Below, one piece after another: positions 1-9,719 of a stretch of DNA of 64,000 nucleotides; within the stretch, counting starts at the first letter, position 1, and each line of letters opens with the position of its first letter. Both the position numbers and the translations under genes were made by a program. Origin of the DNA: Rhyzopertha dominica (lineage: Eukaryota; Arthropoda; Insecta; Coleoptera; Bostrichidae); assembly GCA_025024175.1 (NCBI GenBank), contig QCXZ01000041.1, forward strand, positions 46,991,786 to 47,055,785, given 5' to 3'. The notes beneath the pieces are model-generated. The model had not been told where the DNA came from. It did no database searches and saw only the letters and a list, made by a program, of their open reading frames with translations.

Positions 1-640
1 ATTTCACCTGCTGGCTTGCAGGAACGCGCGCCGAAATGGCTGTCTCCGGCAGCGGACTGAGGCGGATTATGGCCGTAAAGGGGCCTCTTTGGAACTTTGG
101 TGATTTTTAGTATTCCGCGATTTCGTGCCGAATCTTTCAACGTGACGTTCATTGAAAAGGAAGCGGCATAGGGGTTAGAAGAAGAGGAATTAAAGAGGTT
201 GTATAGTTGGGTCGATATTATGCACACAATAATTGGGAATTTGTTTAAAGATAATACTACCACACCAAATTGTATATCGCGGAAAAGAAGATATTTCTTT
301 TAATAATAACTCAAAAATTGTTCTAAACGTTTTTTAATTATAGGATAAAAAGAAGCTGAGGTTCCAGGTGAGATCAAAGCAAGATTATTTAGTATATTTA
401 GCAATCCAGGATTTATGCAGTACTTTTATTTCATTTACATACTTTTATGGTGATTTATGCGTTTTTAAAGGTCTACAAATAGCTCATACAAGGTATTGAT
501 GATCATGACAAAATTTTAATGAGTAGTAATTTACGTGAAAGTGAAGTTATTTTTTAATTGGTGAAAGGCCCTGCCAATTTACGACAGAGAGTTACGTTTT
601 TATGACGTGATTTATTACGTAACCAAAATTATCATGTCAG
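1..640. other. Non-coding; GC-richer first 160 bp
   Basis: No ORF or repeat recognised. The first 160 bases are richer in GC and CpG than the AT-rich sequence that follows, like other islands in the window that may be conserved non-coding DNA. No function can be assigned from sequence alone. Confidence 0.35.
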
Positions 641-654
641 AGCGACGTAAAAAT

Positions 655-1210
655 GACGACAATACGCTGTATTAGTGCTGATTCAGTTGTCGGCCATTTT
701 TCTGCGGTATGTCAAAGTCCTGGATCAAAACAAACCCAGATGACATAACGTTCGTTACAGGGCTGAGTGCTAGAGTGCAATTTTGTAACTTTAAAAGAAT
801 ATTTAGAAGTGTTACTGTGTACGTTTGGGTAGCTCACACTCCTTCGTTTTATTTCACAAGCATTACAAACCGAAATTACGTTTAGTTACAATGTATTGTT
901 AAAAAGCTGGACCTGGCATATGTGCCTGTGTGGAGTATTACAGTTTACATGTTATACCAGGTCCTTAAATATTTTCGTTATAATGAAAGAGAAACGTATA
1001 AACTTTACAGCACCTATTTTAGATTGTTTTTCAACAATATAGGCATGCATACCACTCAAACATATAGAGTAGCATTTCAAAATATTGTTTTAATGTCTAA
1101 TTTTGCTCTGAAGATTAAACGCTACTGTATATTTTAAGTAGGTTACGTTTCTTCGTATTATTTAGTAAGTATTACAAACGAGAACATCCAGGGACCCAAC
1201 ACATTACCTA
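655..1210. repeat. Partial copy of foldback repeat family
   Basis: This stretch aligns by eye to the arms of the foldback element at 58794-59753. It starts with the same AATACGCT terminus. Shared blocks include GGATCAAAACAAACC, AAAAGAATATTT, ATTACAAACCGAAATT and the GTTATAATGA-AGAGAAAC segment. Near its end (about 1180-1205) it carries the opposite-strand version, CGAGAACATCC, so it too is internally inverted. I could not find its second terminus, so this is a truncated or diverged copy. Short ORFs inside it (for example 922-1137) lie in repeat sequence and are not regarded as genes. Confidence 0.75.
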
Positions 1211-1439
1211 ATTATATTAATTTATTTTAATTGTTCAAGCATAACAAATGCTTAAATGGATAAAACATTATTTTTCAGTGTAACGATTAATCATAAATCA
1301 TAACCACTACAATACTACTAGGTTGACATAGCATTTGCAGTAGGCTTAAGTTTAAAAAAATCGACCTACGTCGACATAAAGACGTTTTTTGTACTACTTA
1401 ATGACGTCATATTTATGTGATCATTATCATCTTTTACGT

Positions 1440-1660
1440 CTACTTTTGGGCAGACAACGTCGTTTCAAAAATTCACCAATATTTGACAACCTTATCACGT
1501 CAGCTTGCTAGCTGGATAGCTAGTTCATTAGTTTTCGTACGTACACACGAAACACACAACAGCAATACCCTGGGCGGGACCCGAACTCGTAACCTTGGAG
1601 GTCATATGATGATATACAAACGTCTCTAACAGACACGCAGAAGGCGTTAACAGGTTAAGA
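1440..1660 (-). repeat. tRNA-derived SINE-like relic
   Basis: Read on the minus strand, the sequence contains GAGTTCGGGTCCCGCCC near 1570-1590. This resembles the TψC arm and B box of a tRNA (GGTTCGANNCC-like). Upstream of it, TCTGTTAGAGACG lies about where an A-box/anticodon region would be. No cloverleaf can be closed, and the flanking sequence continues without a poly-A tail that I can define. A tRNA-like head of a SINE is more likely than a functional tRNA. Boundaries are approximate. Confidence 0.45.
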
Positions 1661-2289
1661 AATATAAAATAGAGCACATTAGCATGTTATTAGAAATCAA
1701 CAGCTTTATCGTTAAGTGAGTTAAAAAGTAGCTTTATAAAGTTAACCTTATTTTAGGCGCCAAAATTGGTAGACCAGTTGGGCCTAAATCACACATACTA
1801 ACACGCTTACTAGTCCCAAATTAATAACAGGAATCAGAAATAAAAATCTGTCGAACTGTTAATGCTAACGTTTTTACATTTATCGAAATGTAGTAGATAT
1901 GTATAAATCTTATAAAATTCTATATTTCTGTACCATTCATAGCTTCATTTATTTAAACAATTTCCAGGAATTGCACTTAGGTTCACTGGTCAAGGTTCTT
2001 GGATTATCAAAGTCACACGCATGATATCTAGCTCTAAGCGGTGGCTTGCTAAAGCTGAAAAAGGCTTTAATTATTCATTACGACTTTTAGTTATTTCGAG
2101 TTTTATTTAATTTGTAATGTAGCATCTAGTGTTATTAGTGCACATGTCCTTAGATCCACCCCAAATCTTTATTCTCGATTTAACCAATCTCGCTTCTCTT
2201 TTAATGCGTGACTAACATCCCCTAATGACTATAACGACCTAAATGACATTTCTTGAGGGTTGTATCCATCGAAAGATGCTCACGCACAT
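1661..2289. other. AT-rich spacer, nothing recognised
   Basis: No coding, repeat or RNA signal was recognised on either strand. Confidence 0.4.
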
Positions 2290-2575
2290 GTGTCCAGGAA
2301 AGGATTTCACCCCGGCAAGTGATTGAAGCACCATATGGAGCACGTTATTATCTCCTCATGCCGACCCGATAAGAGCGTCTTCGGCGCAATCATAAAGGGA
2401 TTTCGCTTGCAAAAAAAGTTGCGCGGTGATTACGGATCTTCGGCTGCTGCAGCAGAAATTAACTGTCAGGAGGAAGTTGCACGCTCCTGCAGTGTTTCGG
2501 TGATCGACGGTGCTGACACTGTTGCCAAAGTGAGAACAACTGAAGTTAGAAAGAAATGGACGGCTTTTTAATTGG
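2290..2575. other. GC-richer island, function unknown
   Basis: A short GC-richer block inside AT-rich DNA. Open frames exist on both strands (82 codons plus, 154 codons minus over 2356-2820). Neither product shows a recognisable domain, and the minus frame runs far into the AT-rich flank. I regard it as non-coding, possibly conserved regulatory DNA. Confidence 0.3.
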
Positions 2576-4685
2576 AATATATAATAAACGTGTAAAACTA
2601 ATTTGAGGAGGAGGTCCGTACACAATGTGATTGTTACATCAAGCTTGAGAAACATTAATTTCCAGGTACAAATGAATAAAAGGTTGAGTCTGTCAGTTTT
2701 ATTGAAAACTTTTTCAAATTGATCGCATTTAAAAATAAATGTTATCGAACAAAAACTAGCTTCAGAAGAACTGGTATCTGAAAGTAAATGAGAAATGGGT
2801 ACTTTTTCAATAAATATCAATTACCTCTCACTTTTACAATATTTTTATAAAAAGCTAGTTTTTGTTTATCGGTTTTCATGTCTACTATAAGTGCGCTACA
2901 AGAGAAATTGCATGCGAAATGTTATCTTAATAACCTAAAATAAATTCAGGTTTATTTTCAATTAAAAAGTTTAGATCGCGAAAACGTAGTATATACACGT
3001 TAGGAATGAGTGCTTTTTCCACTCTCAACCCTAGTATAATTTTTCGGCACAATTGCTTTTTCTATAGATATTAAAGCTTTCAAAGCTCCTCTCATAACGA
3101 TAAAAGTTTTTCTGTCATGAATTCGCATGTAATATTTTTTTAACATTCTGTCTGATAGGAACACACGATGAATTGTCAATTACCTAATCGTAATGTTAAT
3201 TATCTTGGATTTGCACACGTGTCAGTGAAATTGCTTGAAAGTGTTCCTGAGGGTTTTTTCTTGGCCCGATACTATTTACGTTTATGTAATATGCTCATTA
3301 TAAATTAGCAGCTCTTCTAACTGCGACAAAAATATTGCTTATTAGCAGTACTACTAAAGAAACTATTTTCAAAGTCATAGTTCAAAAAACAAGGCCGACC
3401 GGTCGAGTTTTTTAATGGGCAAGGGCTTTTACGCTTTTTGACATTATATTCTGAACTGAATTTTAATTTTGGTAATTTTTGTCTACAAAGTTGGCATTGT
3501 TACAGTTGTTATTGATATTTTAAATTGAAATCAGCAAAAATGAACAATAGAATACACTAATTTGCTGGTGATTAAGGATCATGGTAGCTGGAAATATTTT
3601 GCCTTAGCAGAAGGTTAGTTGAAAACTCCATCAACGAAATTTAGTGAAGAATATCAGAAGACAGTAAATATATGTAATTGTTAAATCATTGATTTGTATC
3701 AGATGCTCATAGTCTTTACTATTTTATTGACATGGTACATTTGTACCAATCATCCATGTGACCATTAACTGCTAATATATGCTCAACTAGAGGACGTCTA
3801 TCTGGTTTTGTGGCGATGTCACTTTTTTGAAGGGTTAATCTACTAGATATAGCCGTTGGGAAGTTTGACCTAAATAATCTTTCCCATAACTGACACATTT
3901 CAAACAATAAACTTCACATGACTGACAATTTAATGGTATTTTTGATTGTGATTTTAATTTGTGACTAAATAAATTTGAATTTCCTTTTTGAAAAATTCTG
4001 ATCATTTTTATTGTTAAGCCCGTAATATTTGGGAGATACCCAAAACGACATTTTCATTATTCATATTACTAAGCTCTTATTTATTGAAGCCTTTGGTTAG
4101 GAATTTCGTAAAAATATAATCCCCAACCTATCAAGATTTTTATTAATAATTTAAATATTCTGTTTTTTTTTAATTTGTTTTACATAGTTAAATTTGTGTT
4201 GAAGGATAACGACCAAAAATTTTTGTATCTACCTGAAGCTGTTCATTTAGAGGCCGTAATGTATCGAATGCCAAGCCGAACCCCGTGACTCTTAAGTTTC
4301 GCTCTTTTTTCAGTCCATCAGACGCAGGGCTCCGACACACAGGCCACTGTAAATACGAAAACGTACAAGTTATAGAGTAATGCTGAATACTACTAATACG
4401 TCAATGATGAAATTAAATTTTACCGCCCAATTTTTCTACAGGACGTTAACTGTGTTAAACTTAAATTCTGGGTAACATTCCGAGCCAAACGTCCATACTG
4501 TACTCTAGAAACTTGATCAAATTCGGAAACAGTTAAAAAATTCGTGAGTTACTAAATTGAACTTAATTTGTCTTTGTCCGGAATTTATTACCGGGGAGTG
4601 TATTTACCCTCCAATATTGAATTTCCTTCTGTTTTACATAAACAGTTACTGCTTATTTTTGTAAGTAAAATCTGCAATAGTTCAA
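2576..4685. other. AT-rich spacer, nothing recognised
   Basis: About 2.1 kb of AT-rich sequence with only short chance ORFs (for example 3719-3907 minus). No domain, repeat or RNA was recognised. Confidence 0.4.
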
Positions 4686-4689
4686 TATA

Positions 4690-5110
4690 ATTGAACAGAA
4701 TGCACCTGACCAATCGTGGGACCGGCAACGCGGCCTCAGGGGCGAAAGGATGCAATCGATAGCGTTTTCTAGGTGCAATCTCGGCGGAGTAACTCGAGCG
4801 TCGAAGTAATTTCTAAAAGAGAAATACATCCGGGAAAGGGCTCGGATGCAGTTGTGTAAATTTTGTTTTGTTGTAATTGCCGTTCGCATTAGTCCTCCGG
4901 CCCCCCGCCAGCGGTATTATTCGCACCGGGGTGATTTATACCTCCACGTTGGCGAGAATGAATATCGGAACGCGAAAGAAGGGGGCCCGCTGCAGAATTT
5001 AAATCACGATATTAAAATTCGTGACTTTATCAAATTAAGGCTTATTTATTGTTGGAGAGTTTTATTGGAATGGGCCGCCAATAAAATCTTATTTATTGGC
5101 TTGTAAGGAG
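4690..5110. promoter_or_regulatory. Candidate cis-regulatory island with TTTATTG cluster
   Basis: A GC-richer block ends in a dense cluster of TTTATTG/CAATAAA motifs. They lie at 5045-5051, 5061-5068, 5078-5085 (opposite orientation) and 5092-5099. The last two form a perfect 8-bp inverted pair, CCAATAAA and TTTATTGG, separated by 6 bp. Caudal and posterior Hox proteins are known to bind TTTAT(T/G)-type sites. The short ORFs here are on both strands and look like chance. Regulatory identity is inferred from motif density only. Confidence 0.35.
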
Positions 5111-5489
5111 ACGTCTTTACATTGGGAGTGAGAAAAAATGGTAAATTCTGATTTGGAAGCAAGCAAATTTGCACGTTTAGCGATTGTCTGCTGATCAAAT
5201 CTTAGATCGAAGAGATCACTTGACACTAAAAACATTCTTTGCGACTTAATTCTTTTAATATTTAAGAAAACTGCACTGATGAGTTATAATGATAGCGAAA
5301 TAGATCTATCTGCAGTTGGTTGCGGTGCAGACCGCACGGCATANANATGTATTATCTTTTAATATTAATTGCTTTATGAATTTATACCGAGTCATTTCTT
5401 TGAAGATCTTTATCCAGCCGCTTTCTTTAGAATACACAGGGCAATAAAATTTTTGTACAATAATATCAAATTTGTATTCAATTCATTGG

Positions 5490-5847
5490 TTTCGTTGTTA
5501 ACGCGTCATACGGTCTACATATGTGACGTATGCAGTTATTCTAGTATAAATAGTGCAAATAATCAATCATAAATCAGTCTAATGCTTAGACTGGAAGACC
5601 CCCAGGCAGAAGCTGATCCTCAAACAACAATGTAAATTCCAACAGGCTTTGCTTGAACACTTTTGTCTCTATTAATGTTTTATTACTTTCTTTATGTGCC
5701 TGTGTTTGCTTACAGATTTATTTTTATGTTGTTAATAAATGTTTATGTTAAAACGAACTAAGTCGTATCACCCCTGCCCTTGTTCCAAGTTCTGTTTTAT
5801 GTTCTAATCTTCGGCAACGCTCGCACCCTAAACCCCAGGGTGCGACA
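5490..5847 (+). repeat. LTR of a gypsy-like retroelement (family B)
   Basis: The block reads as a U3-R-U5 unit. A TATA-like TATAAATA lies near 5551, an AATAAA polyadenylation signal lies near 5741, and the block ends in CA at 5847, just before a primer-binding site. About 150 bp of it (5590-5745) are repeated in reverse orientation at 41985-42130 with roughly four-fifths identity by eye, including TTATTTTTATGTTGTTAATA. The 5' end was not defined. A decayed gag follows downstream, in the expected order. Confidence 0.6.
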
Positions 5848-5912
5848 TTTTGGTGGAGGCGCCGCGCCGGATACCTTAGGATGGAAAGGGCGCCTCCACC
5901 ACAATGTCGCAC
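5840..5912. repeat. Hairpin at LTR/PBS junction
   Basis: Positions 5840-5862 and 5890-5912 are inverted copies (23 bp, one mismatch) of the LTR end plus primer-binding site. The segment GGATACCTTAGGAT occurs after each arm (about 5869 and 5914) as a direct repeat. An inverted duplication of the LTR/PBS junction is odd. It could come from aberrant reverse transcription or nested insertion. Confidence 0.7.
5851..5863 (+). promoter_or_regulatory. Primer-binding site of LTR element
   Basis: TGGTGGAGGCGCC lies three bases after the CA end of the LTR. Its complement ends in CCA, as expected for the 3' acceptor end of a tRNA primer. The same 13-mer occurs in reverse orientation at 11534-11546 and 22955-22967, perhaps other relics of the family. 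I cannot assign the tRNA species. Confidence 0.55.
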
Positions 5913-6471
5913 TGGATACCTTAGGATAGAAAAACTGCAAGTTTTTCAGTTTGGTGCCAAAAATATCGATCAAATTTATAGCAAAATTTCCATTTACAAG
6001 TACAATGTACACCATCAGTAAGCCACACGGGACACCACAGAAGAGGAAAAAGTTAGTTGCCCCCCTTCCCAAAGAACTCCTAGCGCCCATCCGTATATAC
6101 GGCTTAAGTCAGNTTGACGATAATGCAGGTTGGCTAGCAAGGAAATAAAGTTCTGCCCTTATTAATTAATTTTGTTAACAATTTATGTCCATTCAGGAAG
6201 CTCTTAAAAATTGTAAAACCCAGTATTTCCAGATTTTGTATCCCCGACAGTTTTTAGCCCAATTACAGATATCTCATTTATATATATTAGGCAATACGAT
6301 CAAATTTCTACTTGCAATGGTTGGAGCAATAGTTACGGAATTCTTTATTTAGAAAATTTTTACACGAATCTGCTAAGATCTGGTATCATAATTATATACA
6401 AATTCCTACTAATAGTAGTAAAATTTAGCCACAAATGAAGAGACGATTTTGTTAATAACTTCAGTAGTCGG

Positions 6472-6735
6472 CAAACGGAAGATATAAGGCAATACTTTTA
6501 CGATTTAGTTGTTTTAGCATACGATATAGATCCCAACATGTTGTTTGACAAATTTCGTGATCATTTTGGATTTGGATTGCACCAATCCTTTTATGATTCA
6601 TAGTATTTGTTAAGCCACAATATAAATATAAAGATGCACTTAAAAGCTTAGTTTTACATTTAAGTGATGTAAGAGAAGGGGTATATCAGTTCAAATCCCA
6701 AAAACGCATTATTAAATTGAAAAGAAAAATTTAAT
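6472..6735 (+). pseudogene. Decayed gag of LTR element (family B)
   Basis: A plus-strand frame from 6472 reads QTEDIRQYFYDLVVLAYD and continues with DKFRDHFGFGL, resembling the capsid-domain segment of Gag in gypsy-group retroelements (a YxYDLVxLAxxxDP-type stretch followed by FxxHFxxGL). It hits a stop near 6600. Similar sequence resumes in another frame (YKDALKSLVLHLSDV, to about 6735), so there is at least one stop and one frameshift. It lies about 600 bp downstream of an LTR and primer-binding site on the same strand. It cannot make a functional Gag. Confidence 0.5.
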
Positions 6736-6938
6736 TTAGTTACTAACAAACCGTAATTTCTAAAATAACCTTTCGAACATAATTTTTACAAAGTATCCAA
6801 TCAATACAATAGTTCAATTAATTTCAGTAATAGCTACAAAAAGCAGAATGATTTTATTGATGTGATAACTAAAGAAGATTTTAAGCTTAGTGCTGCAGAT
6901 ATTATATTTTAAGACTTAATGTAGAAATTAAAGTAAAA

Positions 6939-7247
6939 TTGTCAAATTTTTATTTAAATAATCCTGAAAATTTCGAACTTAGGGAAAACAGAAATCCATT
7001 CTTAAGAAAAGGTATTGTTTGTGAAGGCTTTACATTCATGGGAAATAATCTATACATTAGATTAATTTTAAAGAGTAGCATGCGCCAATCAACTTTTAAT
7101 GGAACAATTTTGGGTTACTTGTGCAGAATGCGAAATGAACTAGTATCCAGTTCCACCGTTTTAACTCTAATAGAACATTCGGGGAAAGCTAAATCAGAGA
7201 TACACGAAGTTTCTGAGAAAACAGATCAAGAGGTTAAAACAAAATGA
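6939..7247 (+). other. Unrecognised open frame downstream of gag relic
   Basis: A 102-codon frame downstream of the decayed gag. No domain is recognisable; the C-terminal third is charged (Lys/Glu-rich). It could be remaining retroelement sequence in a diverged state or chance. The start shown is not a convincing ATG context. Confidence 0.2.
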
Positions 7248-7249
7248 GC

Positions 7250-8499
7250 AAATTTTGCAAGAAAGATGGGTATTCTTTAAATCAATTTTTTGGTAAAAGT
7301 TTTAATAATCGTTATGGAAAACGCCTGTAAACTTTTTAGCTAAAAATGCTTCAAATAAAAATTTAACTTCTGTAAAAGGGTTCAAAAGTATCTAGTTGGG
7401 CGTAGGAAATATGTATCTAGGGAAAAAGGGAAGTGCAGTAAAGCGGGAACATACTTGGGTTCAGTAAAAGGAATCTACAGTAAGAACTACATGCGAATCA
7501 GAAATACAGATAGAGAATAATATTTAAATAAATATAGGCGACATATGTATAAAGTAAGAAATAGAGTATAGCTTATAAGTAGAGGGCAGGTATTTACACG
7601 GATATTTGGTAATTGAATAATTCATGGAAGAGTAAATCTTTAGCAGTAAACATTAAATATTTGTATATAAGTAGGTTACATACAAAACCACAATATGTAT
7701 CTTTAGTTAAATTTTAGTATTTTAAACTGTTTGTAATTTGGAATGTCATGATCACTATAATTTGCTTTTATTTAAAACATTTGTTTCAAATACAATATAC
7801 ATCTACTCGTAGTTGACACCAATACTGTTTCAGCCACTACTAATTCACTAAACCACACTCACCAGCACCAAAAACAGCAATTTCAGAAGTGACACCTTAC
7901 AGACGCTATTGAAACTTCGCGAAGGTTCGATCGATGGAATTCTCCAGAGCGTATCGACCATAGACATTCCCCGCCATCTGTCTGTAGGTAGGATCACTAC
8001 TTGAAGTGTGCTACTCCACCGTATCTACACGCCTGCAACTCTGATGAGCAGGTGGCGCTGATGCCGCAACAATACCAGTAACTCCTCGACCGCAAACCAT
8101 TGCGCATTTCACGAATAGCTCTTATAATGAGTTCTATACATCTTTTCCTACAACTATAAAAGCATCTTTTATGCAGCACGTACGCAAAAATTTTAGGGGG
8201 CTATTCTCATGAAAAACTCTGCTCCTTTGTTATACAGTCGTGATACGTGATACATAAATAGCTATTAAGAGATTATAATTACTTTATGATTCTAATATTA
8301 ATACATCATATTGCTGTATAACTTTATTTAAAAATTAATACTCGAACCACCCAAGGTAAAAGAATTTTCATCGATGCCCAAAAAGGGTTGGAACTAACCA
8401 CCCCCGTTCGATATCGTATTCTTTTTATACCGCATAGGTGATATTTACATGCAGGATCATGCTCTTTAACGTATTCGCTGTAATTCAATATAGAGGAAA
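7250..8499. other. AT-rich spacer, nothing recognised
   Basis: No supported gene or repeat. A slightly GC-richer patch at 7880-8120 has only short chance ORFs. Confidence 0.35.
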
Positions 8500-9030
8500 A
8501 TGCGGGGTATTCAGATCACACGCATCCCGCCGGTTACCCGTAAGAGCCAAGAACTAATTCTACGTGGAATAGGAGAATTCAGGAAGCAGTCATATCCGCT
8601 GAAAATACGGTAGGCAGAACGGCCCCGGCGGTGTTAGCGAGAAAGATACGAGCGGGCGCATATTGGGCCGTCAGGTTCAGGAATGCGACTCGGCACACGT
8701 ATTATCGCCTCCTGGGCCGTCAATAGGCAGGGATCGCTAACTGAAAACACTCCTAGCTTTGCGTCATAACCAATTTCATGACCCTCTTTCCTCCGACCCA
8801 AAGCCTCAATCACATATATCTCAGCACCTATTCTATTTATGGCATCCGATATATTTTCGGCGGGGCACACATTCTTAATATTTTCGCCGGCGCTCCGACC
8901 CCGAGGCGCTTTCACATATGCTCGCTGCGTGCTGAAATCCTGGAGATTTTCAAAACAAGGGACGCATTTTTCTGGAAGCTGAAGCCAACTCTCGCTAGAA
9001 CATGAAGTGAAGGACCCGCGTGGAGAACCT
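8500..9030. other. GC-richer island, function unknown
   Basis: Moderately GC-rich sequence with overlapping short frames on both strands (8634-8915 minus, 8778-9005 plus). Neither shows a recognisable domain. It may be conserved non-coding DNA or an old repeat. Confidence 0.3.
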
Positions 9031-9114
9031 ATGGATAGAAAAACACAGCTGCAGGAAAACTAAAATCGGTAGGTGTTAGGGCGCACACCAACTGTAAAAT
9101 CCAATGTAGCGAAG

Positions 9115-9395
9115 GTTCCATTGATAGAAATCCCTGCTCCAATTGTTCTGCTAAACCGCTTGACCATTCCATTTGATTGTGGATTAAAAGGAGTTCTGCT
9201 TTTTGAAATATCCAGCAAACGGTAAAATGTCTGAAATACCCTGGACTCGAAATTCCTTCCGTGATTCTACTGCAATTCTACCGGTTCTCCAAATCTACAC
9301 ACGAGGTTATCGACAAGAACTCGTGACACCGTCGAGGCTTCCTGTTTAGTATTGGGTAGGCTTCTGGCCACTTGCTAAAGTACTCCATTGCAATA
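9115..9395 (-). pseudogene. Ty3/gypsy integrase core relic
   Basis: Minus-strand translation gives the integrase catalytic-core signature in order: MEYFSKWPEAYP, then EASTVSRVLVDNLVCRFG, then HGRNFESRVFQ, then PQSNGMVKRFSRT. This is the gypsy-group integrase layout. All three DDE positions look altered: the first Asp is Glu, the second (normally DQGRNFE) is Asn, and the Glu of the NGMVER motif is Lys. One frameshift lies after the first segment and a stop precedes HGRNFES. It is therefore dead. No other pol domain was found adjacent. The hammerhead-like fold at 9640 lies about 250 bp away on the other strand. Confidence 0.85.
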
Positions 9396-9469
9396 GGGAT
9401 ACACTTATTATTTCTACTGTGGTGGGTGCAAGTTGGACAATAATTTTTGCATAAGTCGTTTTCATAGAT

Positions 9470-9639
9470 CTTCCCCTACGACTTCGCCTCTCTGAAGCCA
9501 TCGCTAGGAACCTGCACTAGGTCGGTGTCTGTCACAGTTATAGACCGCCTAGTTCCGTTTAGATGACACTGAGGGCATCTGCCCTCCTATTCTCACTTGA
9601 ACTAGTCCGCCCGGTACGGTTCTAGGCCACGGTCTGTTT
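9470..9639 (+). repeat. GC-richer flank upstream of the hammerhead fold
   Basis: About 170 bp with GC content above the surroundings run directly into the ribozyme. I infer they belong to the same (retro)element unit as the hammerhead. No ORF, tandem copy or second hammerhead was seen, so element type and boundaries are unknown. Confidence 0.35.
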
Positions 9640-9697
9640 GCTCTCTACCCCTGCCTGATGAGCCCTAACAGGGCGAAACTAGTCGCAGGNTGAGAGC
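9640..9697 (+). ncRNA. Type I hammerhead ribozyme
   Basis: The complete hammerhead core is present. CTGATGA occurs at 9655-9661. Stem II is GCCC/GGGC (9662-9665 with 9671-9674) closed by a TAACA loop. GAAA follows at 9675-9678, and the cleavage triplet GTC ends at 9684. Stem I is CCTGC/GCAGG (9650-9654 with 9685-9689), then an internal loop, then an outer helix GCTCTC/GAGAGC (9640-9645 with 9692-9697). Stem III is minimal: a 2-bp AC/GU helix with a 2-nt loop, whose six bases ACTAGT are self-complementary, so a dimeric form would be more stable. Hammerheads with tiny stem III are known from Penelope-like elements, retrozymes and satellite repeats. The predicted cut is after 9684. One base (9690) is N, in the internal loop. 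Confidence 0.85.
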
Positions 9698-9719
9698 GAA
9701 CTGGCCAGGGCAGATGATT

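Noticed and set aside
922..1137. 71-codon plus ORF
   Set aside because: It lies inside the arm of a foldback repeat, and the related copy at 58794-59753 does not keep the frame.
1565..1660. Possible tRNA gene on the minus strand
   Set aside because: Only the TψC/B-box part looks right; acceptor and D stems cannot be paired, so a SINE-derived relic is preferred.
2356..2820. 154-codon minus-strand ORF
   Set aside because: It is long for this window, but the product is Ser/Cys/Phe-rich with no domain, half of it reads through an AT-rich flank, and another frame is open on the opposite strand.
8049..8075. CTGATGAG at 8049, considered as a second hammerhead
   Set aside because: No GAAA box or matching stems follow at the right distance.
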